Source: Emiliania huxleyi CCMP1516 (Eukaryota; Haptophyta; Isochrysidales; Noelaerhabdaceae). Taken from it: DNA of 31,247 nt. Where the stretch lies: positions 387,170-418,416 of the forward strand of contig NW_005201493.1 of NCBI RefSeq assembly GCF_000372725.1. The letters run 5' to 3'. This document shows positions 26,222-31,247 of the stretch, in pieces (position 1 is the first letter of the stretch; every line of letters begins with the position of its first letter). The notes beneath the pieces are model-generated. The model saw nothing but the letters and a program-made list of their open reading frames with translations, ran no database searches and was not told the DNA's origin. The translations under genes and the position numbers were made by a program.

Positions 26222-27628
26222 ATGGCGCCGCTCGTGCGGACGCCACCGGCTTCCGAGCGCCTGGTGCTGATCCCAGCCAGTTCCAAGAGGAACACGACTG
26301 GCTACAAGAACGTGAGCTACAGCCGCAGCAGAAAGAAGTTCCAGGTGCAGGTGCGGGATGGCGACAAGCATGTCCGCCTCGGCTACTTCGACACCGCCGA
26401 AGAGGCGGCCATCGCCTACGCTCGCTCGGAGTACGGCCGCGCCGACGCCGCCAAGCTGCTGCAGCCCCGCGCTACTACCACTGCCGCTGGCGCTGCGGCG
26501 ATACTGCAGGCGGCGAGGGAGGGCCTGACGCTGGCTACGAGCAGCAGCAACAGCGGCTACAAAGGCGTGACCTTCTGCCCGAAGGAGCGAGTCAGCAAGA
26601 AGTACAAGCTGCAGGTATGGACTTGCGGCAAGCTGGTCTTCCTCGGCTGGTTCGCCACCGCCGAGCAGGCGGCGCTCTTCTACGCCCGCAGGGAGGCGGG
26701 CAGGGACACAAGCGATCTCACCGCGCCGCCGCCGCCGCCGCCGCCGCCCGTGCCTTCCTCTGCTGCTGGCGCCGAGGCAGTCCGGCAGGCGGAGAGGGAG
26801 GGCCTGACTCTGGCTACGAGCAGCAGCAGCAACAGCGGCTACAGGGGCGTGATCTTCTACCCGAAGCAGCGAAGCAGCAAGAAGTACCGGCTGCACATGA
26901 GGGTTGGCGGCAAGCACCTCCACCTCGGCTGCTTCGCCACCGCCGAGGAGGCGGCGCTGGCGCGTGCGCGGCACCTGTGGGACACGACCATCCGCCTGCT
27001 CGAGCAGCCGCCGCAGCACTCACCGCCGCAAGGCGCAGCAGGGCCTTCTGAGGCCAGCAGCTACGAAGAGGAGGACGGCTTCGACCCGGCGGACACTGCC
27101 GACGCCGTAGCTCTCTCACTGCTCTCCGACCCGCCGCCTTCCGCGAGCGAGCAGAGGGCGGCGAGGTGGCAGGCGCGCGCAGCAGAGCAGGCGGCGAGGT
27201 CAGAGGCTACGGCTGCGGCAGCGGCGGCGGCGGCGGCGCAGGCGGCGGCGTGTGCTGCCCCGCCATTGGACGACGAGGCGGAGGTGGAGGCGGAGCAGGG
27301 GAGCGATAGCGGGGAGGAGATGGAGGTGGAGGCGGCTGCTGCAGTTGCGGGCGTGTCCGCGGCTGCAGCAGCAGAGGAGGAGGCCCTCCAGTGCGCTATT
27401 TGCTTCGACGACCTCAGCTCACACCCCGAGGCGCGCCTGCAGCCTCGCGACCCGAACGGCTGGGGCGCCACGCACTGCTGCAAGAGCCTCTTCCACTACC
27501 GCTGCCTGCACACTTGGCTCAACGACGACAGCGAGGTCGAGACGAGCCGCGGGTTGGAGCCGATCAACACGGCCTGCCCTGGCTGCCGAGGCTTCGTGGC
27601 GAAGTCGAAGTCGCGGATGCTGGCCTAG
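26222..27628 (+). CDS. Triple AP2-domain protein with C-terminal RING finger
   Basis: 468 residues from MAPLVRTPPASERL (ATG in context GGCCATGGCG; an in-frame ATG at 26093 is less likely). Three AP2/ERF-type DNA-binding domains lie at about 26-75 (TTGYKNVSYSRSRKKF, VRLGYFDTAEEAAIAY), 109-160 (NSGYKGVTFCPKERVSKKYK, LGWFATAEQAALFY) and 203-255 (NSGYRGVIFYPKQRSSKKYR, LGCFATAEEAALA). A Glu/Ala-rich linker follows. The C-terminus is a RING-type finger: CAICFDDL, CCKSLFHYRCLHTWL, CPGCRGF, an E2-binding ubiquitin-ligase fold. The combination implies a DNA-bound E3 ligase or a transcription factor that controls turnover of chromatin partners; that role is inference. No intron needed. Confidence 0.88.
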   Translation: MAPLVRTPPASERLVLIPASSKRNTTGYKNVSYSRSRKKFQVQVRDGDKHVRLGYFDTAEEAAIAYARSEYGRADAAKLLQPRATTTAAGAAAILQAAREGLTLATSSSNSGYKGVTFCPKERVSKKYKLQVWTCGKLVFLGWFATAEQAALFYARREAGRDTSDLTAPPPPPPPPVPSSAAGAEAVRQAEREGLTLATSSSSNSGYRGVIFYPKQRSSKKYRLHMRVGGKHLHLGCFATAEEAALARARHLWDTTIRLLEQPPQHSPPQGAAGPSEASSYEEEDGFDPADTADAVALSLLSDPPPSASEQRAARWQARAAEQAARSEATAAAAAAAAAQAAACAAPPLDDEAEVEAEQGSDSGEEMEVEAAAAVAGVSAAAAAEEEALQCAICFDDLSSHPEARLQPRDPNGWGATHCCKSLFHYRCLHTWLNDDSEVETSRGLEPINTACPGCRGFVAKSKSRMLA

Positions 27629-28798
27629 GCGCTGCCTAGGCGTCCGAGCACGAGACGTGAGATCATTTTGAACAACCTCGAAACGTGTGCAGACGGTGAC
27701 ACTACTCAGACGGCGGCTTCGAGCAGCACAGAAATTTGTGGCTCGTTCGCGGCTCCGTTTTCTTTTTGTGGGGTTTCCTTTTTCTCCTACTCTCTTTTCG
27801 CGTCCGTCGAAATTCTTTTTACCCGAAAATTCTTTTATCCACAGCCGGCTTAATTTCTTTTGAGCTAGACTTCGTTGTTAACAAGCAGCGAAGGCACACA
27901 CAACATGACGTCAAACACACAATTGCACGCACCGCACCGCACCCAGCACCCGCGCCCGCCCCCCCGGCCCCCGCCCCGCCTAGGTGGGAAAGAGACGAGG
28001 AGATGGAACAGCCCGAAGGAGGAGGAACAAACACGTATGGGAGGGTTCAGTAATGCGCCACGCTGCCCGGCGTTTCTCACTTTCCGGGACAGCCCCGCCC
28101 TTTCGAGGCAGGAAAGTGACGGCTACCCCGTACGCCCTGTCAGCCTGCTACCCCTTCGCCGACCGCCCATCCCCCCTCCCCTTCCCCAACCCCGACGAGC
28201 CGATGACCAAGCCTCTGCCAGCGCGCCCCCGAGCCCCTCCCCCCCCCACCCCCCCCCACCCCCACCCCACCACCACCACCACACACACACACACACCGCC
28301 GCCGCGCAGCGCCGCGCGGCGGCACACCCAGCTCAAAAGCAAAAGAAAAAAGGGAATGAGGAGACCAGCGGGGGAGACTCCCCGCCTATGCAAGCCCCAG
28401 AGAGGGGCCGCCATCGCCGAAGCTGTGCCAAAGCATAACTCCAAAACCCGCAGCGGCCCAGGGGGCCTTGGGGGCAGCCTGCCGGACCGCCGCTCGAGGG
28501 GTGTCGAGGGGTGTCGAGGGGTGTCGAGTTGGTCGAGTTGGCATGGGGTGTCGAGGTGTCGAGTTGGTGTCGAGTTGGTGTCGAGGTTTGGTGTCGAGGT
28601 GTCGAGGCCAGGGATCAGGAAAACAGACACGCCAAACGAGGGATGGGACGAGGAGGACAGGGTCCCCACCTGCACGAGCAGGATTTTGGAAGAACGATCA
28701 GGGGGACAGGTGGGGCTCTCCTGCTCCTGACAAGGGACACGACAGACTCGCAGCGCGGTGCGCGGTGGACTCCCGCATCCACTGGCGGTAGTCTCATC
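27629..28798. other. Intergenic region rich in simple repeats, no supported gene
   Basis: Contains T-rich runs (27760-27845), C-rich stretches (27945-27985 and 28230-28270), an (AC)n run near 28283-28302 and a GTGTCGAG-type array. Frames across it are Pro/His/Thr runs. Both flanking genes converge here, so it should hold their 3' untranslated parts. Confidence 0.6.
28496..28612. repeat. GTGTCGAGG/T tandem array
   Basis: About a dozen imperfect units GTGTCGAGG, GTGTCGAGTTG and similar in direct orientation, with two larger GTGTCGAGTTG pairs. Confidence 0.8.
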
Positions 28799-29440
28799 TC
28801 AGTCTAGCGACCTGCCTCCAGCTTGTCGCTGGCAGTCTCTCCTACCACAGGCACACTGACACAGGGGTGGCAGGGGCGGCGGCACGAGTCTCCCACATAC
28901 TATGCGGGCCTCACTAGAGGTTTTGACACAGGGGGAGGTGGCTGGGAGCTGTAGGACGCCACCGCCGGCGTACTGCTCGAGGAAGGCGCGTGCCTCGCTC
29001 TCGCCGCTGAAGGCGACGCAGATGGCGCGCGACGTGCCGATGATGGGCACGCTGATCGCGCTTGCCTGCTGCGCCTCGCCGCCTGGTGTCTTCTTGATCA
29101 ATTGGCGCACCTCGGTGACGAGCGCCGTCTTGTTCTGGATGTCCGGGATGTGCGAGCCGTCGCGCGCCGCGAGCGCGACGTGCAGCAGGCGCTTCGTGCC
29201 GCGGTCGGTGCCGGCGGCCGCCGCAGCGGCCATCTGTGCAGCGTCCACCATAATGGTGTCGCCTTCTTTGGCGTCGTCGTCGTTGACGCGCGCGCTCGCG
29301 AGCTCGCCGTCGAGGCGGCGCTTCACGCCGAGTCTCTGGCCATCATCGGCCTCTTGCGCGCCGTCGCGGCCGCGCGCCGCGCCCTCGGCAGCGGCAGCGT
29401 TGAGCACCGGCGGCGGCAGGCCGGCCGAAGCGAACGCCAT
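28799..29440 (-). CDS. Unrecognised 213-residue protein
   Basis: Starts [15 protein letters not shown]. The N-terminal half is Ala/Asp-rich and looks disordered ([16 protein letters not shown]). A central segment looks folded: [34 protein letters not shown], then [20 protein letters not shown] and [13 protein letters not shown]. The alternation of strand-like and helix-like pieces, with [16 protein letters not shown], recalls an RRM-type ferredoxin fold, but that is weak. The last ~45 residues ([15 protein letters not shown] onwards) are low complexity and may be intron or untranslated sequence, so the true 3' end is uncertain. It is divergent from PGK with 169 bp between start codons. Confidence 0.5.
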   Translation of the reverse strand: MAFASAGLPPPVLNAAAAEGAARGRDGAQEADDGQRLGVKRRLDGELASARVNDDDAKEGDTIMVDAAQMAAAAAAGTDRGTKRLLHVALAARDGSHIPDIQNKTALVTEVRQLIKKTPGGEAQQASAISVPIIGTSRAICVAFSGESEARAFLEQYAGGGVLQLPATSPCVKTSSEARIVCGRLVPPPLPPLCQCACGRRDCQRQAGGRSLD

Positions 29441-29609
29441 TCAAGTGAAGCGCCGTTCAAGAGCAAGGCACACTGGGGAGCCGGAAAATTGCCTTTTTTT
29501 CTGGAGAGAGAAGCTCAGCGAATCCAACACACCGAGGTTCCTCTGTGATTCTCCGCCTCCGCCTCGACCTCCGCGACTTACCACACTCCCCGTTCCCACC
29601 GCAGAAACA
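29441..29609. promoter_or_regulatory. Short bidirectional promoter region of PGK
   Basis: Only 169 bp separate two divergent start codons. It includes TTGCCTTTTTTTCTGG and pyrimidine-rich CTCCGCCTCCGCCTCG before the PGK ATG (context GAAACAATGG). No TATA box. Confidence 0.45.
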
Positions 29610-31247
29610 ATGGTCGCCAAGACTGCCACGCTCGCTCTCGCTCTCTTCGGCGGCGCCGAGGCGCTCACCATCGGCGCGGCGCCGATGCGCTCGATCTCGC
29701 GCTCGTGCAACATCGAGATGGCCAAGAAGTCGGTGGGCGACCTGTCCGAGGCTGACCTGAAGGGCAAGAAGGTGCTCGTCCGCTGCGATCTCAACGTCCC
29801 GCTCGACGGCAAGACCATCACCGACGACACCCGCATCCGCGCGTCGGTGCCGACCGTCAAGTACCTCGTCGAGAAGGGCGCAAAGGTGCTGCTCTCGTCG
29901 CACCTGGGCCGGCCCAAGTCGGGCCCGGAGGACAAGTTCTCGCTCGGCCCCGTCGCGCCGCGCCTCTCTGAGCTGCTCGGCAAGGACGTCGTCATGGCCC
30001 CCGACTGCATCGGCGACGGCGTCAAGGCGCCCCGCGCAGCGCCGCCCCGCACCCAGCCCTTCCTCTCCCGCCGCGACCTCCACCCACCGCCTCCTGTGAC
30101 ACGACAACCCAGGGGCCCGGGGCCGCCCTTGCCGCCGCCACGGAGCCCTCCACCCCCTTTGGGGGTGCGGCCCTTCCCGCCTCCCACTTTCCACCGCCGC
30201 CCGCCCGGGCAAACCTGCTCCACGCCCGCTCCTCCATCTTTCCATTTTTGCCCCCCCCTGAGCCCCCTCCCTTCCCAACCCCATTTGTTCCTGGGTTTGC
30301 TTGCCCCCTGCCCCCCCCCCCCCCCCTCCCCCCCCTCCCCTCCCCTTCCCCTCCCCTCCATCCGCCTCGGTCCGCCGCGCGTGCTCTGCTCCCCCGTGAG
30401 CGGCCGCAGCTGACGAGGGGCGACACCGCCACCGCGGCGCCGCAGGAGTGCGTCGACAAGATGGGCGACGGCGACGTCCTCCTGCTCGAGAACACACGCT
30501 TCTACAAGGAGGAGGAGAAGAATGTGCCCGAGTTCGCCGAGAAGCTCGCCGCCAACGCCGACCTGTTTGTCAACGACGCGTTTGGCACGGCGCACCGCGC
30601 GCACGGCTCGACGGAGGGCGTGACGAAGTACCTCTCGCCCTCGGTGGCCGGCTTCCTGCTGCAGAAGGAGCGCTTCCCCGCACCTCCCCGCACCTCCCCG
30701 CACCTCCCCATACCTCCCCATTCCTCCCCACACCTCCCCACGCCTCCCCACGCCTCCCCACACCTCCCCACACCTCCCCACACCTCCCCACACCTCCCCA
30801 CACCTTGCGCGCACCTCTCCCCCAAACTCCCCACATGACCTGGCCGACCGACGGCGGCGCCTCTCGGCGGAAGCGCCCCTCTCGGAACCTTCTCGGAACC
30901 TTCCCGGAACCTCCCCCGTCCAGGAGCTCGACTACCTGGACGGCGCCGTCTCGGAGCCAAAGCGGCCCTTCGCCGCCATCGTCGGTGGCTCAAAGGTGTC
31001 GGCCAAGACGAGTCTCGGGGACTCTTTGGTACAATCTCGCGTAATCTCGCGTCGGTGGCTGGAAGGTGTCGTCAAAGATTGGCGTCATCGAGTCGCTGAT
31101 GGAGAAGGTTGACAAGATCGTCATCGGCGGCGGCATGGTCTTCACCTTCCTCAAGGCGCGGGATGCGGGGAGATGCGGGGAGATGCGGGGAGATGCTTGG
31201 AGGTGCGGGGAGATGCGGGGAGATGCGGGGAGATGCGGGGAGATGCG
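29610..31247 (+). CDS. PGK: Plastid-type phosphoglycerate kinase, 3' end beyond window
   Basis: Catalyses 1,3-bisphosphoglycerate + ADP to 3-phosphoglycerate + ATP (reversed in the Calvin cycle). Exons: 29610-30026, 30446-30667, 30924-30995, 31066 to about 31155, the last ending in an intron cut by the window edge. The leader [18 protein letters not shown] then [15 protein letters not shown] fits signal peptide plus transit peptide of a complex plastid. Enzyme motifs follow: [121 protein letters not shown]. Joining at the proposed sites restores family spacing exactly. Donors are GC (intron 1), GA (intron 2), GT (intron 3) and GC or GA (intron 4). The nucleotide-binding C-terminal part is outside. 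Confidence 0.93.
30027..30445 (+). other. PGK intron 1 (GC-AG)
   Basis: GTCAAG|GCGCCCC to GCCGCAG|GAGTGC. Joining gives [18 protein letters not shown], the same length as the usual PGK segment. The interior is C-rich with long CCCC and CCCTCCCC runs (30310-30360). Confidence 0.8.
30668..30923 (+). other. PGK intron 2 (apparent GA-AG) with CACCTCCCCA decamers
   Basis: CAGAAG|GAGCGC to GTCCAG|GAGCTC restores LLQKELDYL. GGAGC is present at both ends and no GT or GC donor keeps the protein. The interior has about a dozen CACCTCCCCR decamers (30679-30800) and, near its 3' end, TCGGAACCTTCTCGGAACCT. Confidence 0.75.
30996..31065 (+). other. PGK intron 3 (70 bp, GT-AG) ending in an exon copy
   Basis: CGTCGGTGGCTCAAAGGTGT at the donor is repeated as CGTCGGTGGCTGGAAGGTGT at the acceptor. 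The splice falls at the same AAG|GTGTCG point in both copies, restoring [11 protein letters not shown]. The interior adds AATCTCGCGT decamers. Confidence 0.88.
31156..31247 (+). repeat. GGGGAGATGC decamer array in PGK intron 4
   Basis: Eight or so GGGGAGATGC units starting just after FTFLK codons and running off the window. The same decamer class occurs in methyltransferase intron 5. Its near complement (CACCTCCCCA) fills PGK intron 2. Confidence 0.8.

Noticed and set aside
27875..28730. Possible CRISPR-like or coding array in the repeat-rich intergenic region
   Set aside because: Repeats are simple C-rich, AC and GTGTCGAG units without unique spacers; eukaryotic context.

Overview
The window is nuclear DNA of a GC-rich eukaryote, most probably a photosynthetic protist with a complex plastid (haptophyte-like, though a pelagophyte or dinoflagellate is not excluded). 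Four things point there. The coding sequence is broken by spliceosomal introns with GT, GC and apparently GA donors. The right edge carries a phosphoglycerate kinase with a bipartite plastid-type leader. AP2, RCC1, BNR and C5-DNA-methyltransferase genes sit close together on both strands. Intergenic and intronic DNA is full of short G/C-rich tandem repeats. The taxonomic call is inference.

Layout from left to right. (1) 1-3400 minus: the 5' part of a C5 DNA methyltransferase gene whose last exon runs off the left edge. Its largest intron holds a 57-bp minisatellite. (2) 4352-6136 plus: an orphan membrane protein. (3) 7258-9112 minus: a gene encoding a proteasome-assembly-chaperone-4 (PSMG4) domain followed by 6-phosphogluconolactonase. 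(4) 9164-15615: a complete-looking DNA transposon with ~671-bp terminal inverted repeats and an 11-bp target duplication, inserted 41 bp upstream of the PSMG4 start codon. It carries a DUF6589-like gene with a zinc/AT-hook/coiled-coil tail and a second, divergent ORF. (5) 16025-17276 minus: an Ala-rich helical repeat protein with a secretory or plastid leader. (6) ~17363-17756 plus: a frameshifted CAP/SCP-domain fragment. (7) 18229-20943 minus: a secreted BNR/Asp-box beta-propeller with a Cys-rich C-terminal domain. (8) 22544-23977 minus: F-box plus RCC1 repeats. (9) 24342-25580 minus: a chromo-like protein. (10) 26222-27628 plus: triple AP2 plus RING finger. (11) 28799-29440 minus: an unrecognised small protein. 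(12) 29610-31247 plus: plastid-type phosphoglycerate kinase, truncated by the right edge.

The strongest theme is intron structure. In three unrelated genes (methyltransferase, PSMG4-6PGL, PGK) almost every intron can be placed exactly by protein homology, and many are bracketed by direct repeats of exon sequence. One copy is kept as exon and the other supplies the donor or lies inside the intron. Several of these introns are tiny (37-75 bp). Two have inverted-repeat ends that place a pyrimidine-AG acceptor at each end, and one region is a clean triplication of exon plus intron. This looks like intron gain caught in several stages, by introner-like insertion with target duplication and by tandem exon duplication. 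The genes do not form a pathway; they are a mixed housekeeping and regulatory neighbourhood with a young transposon in it.
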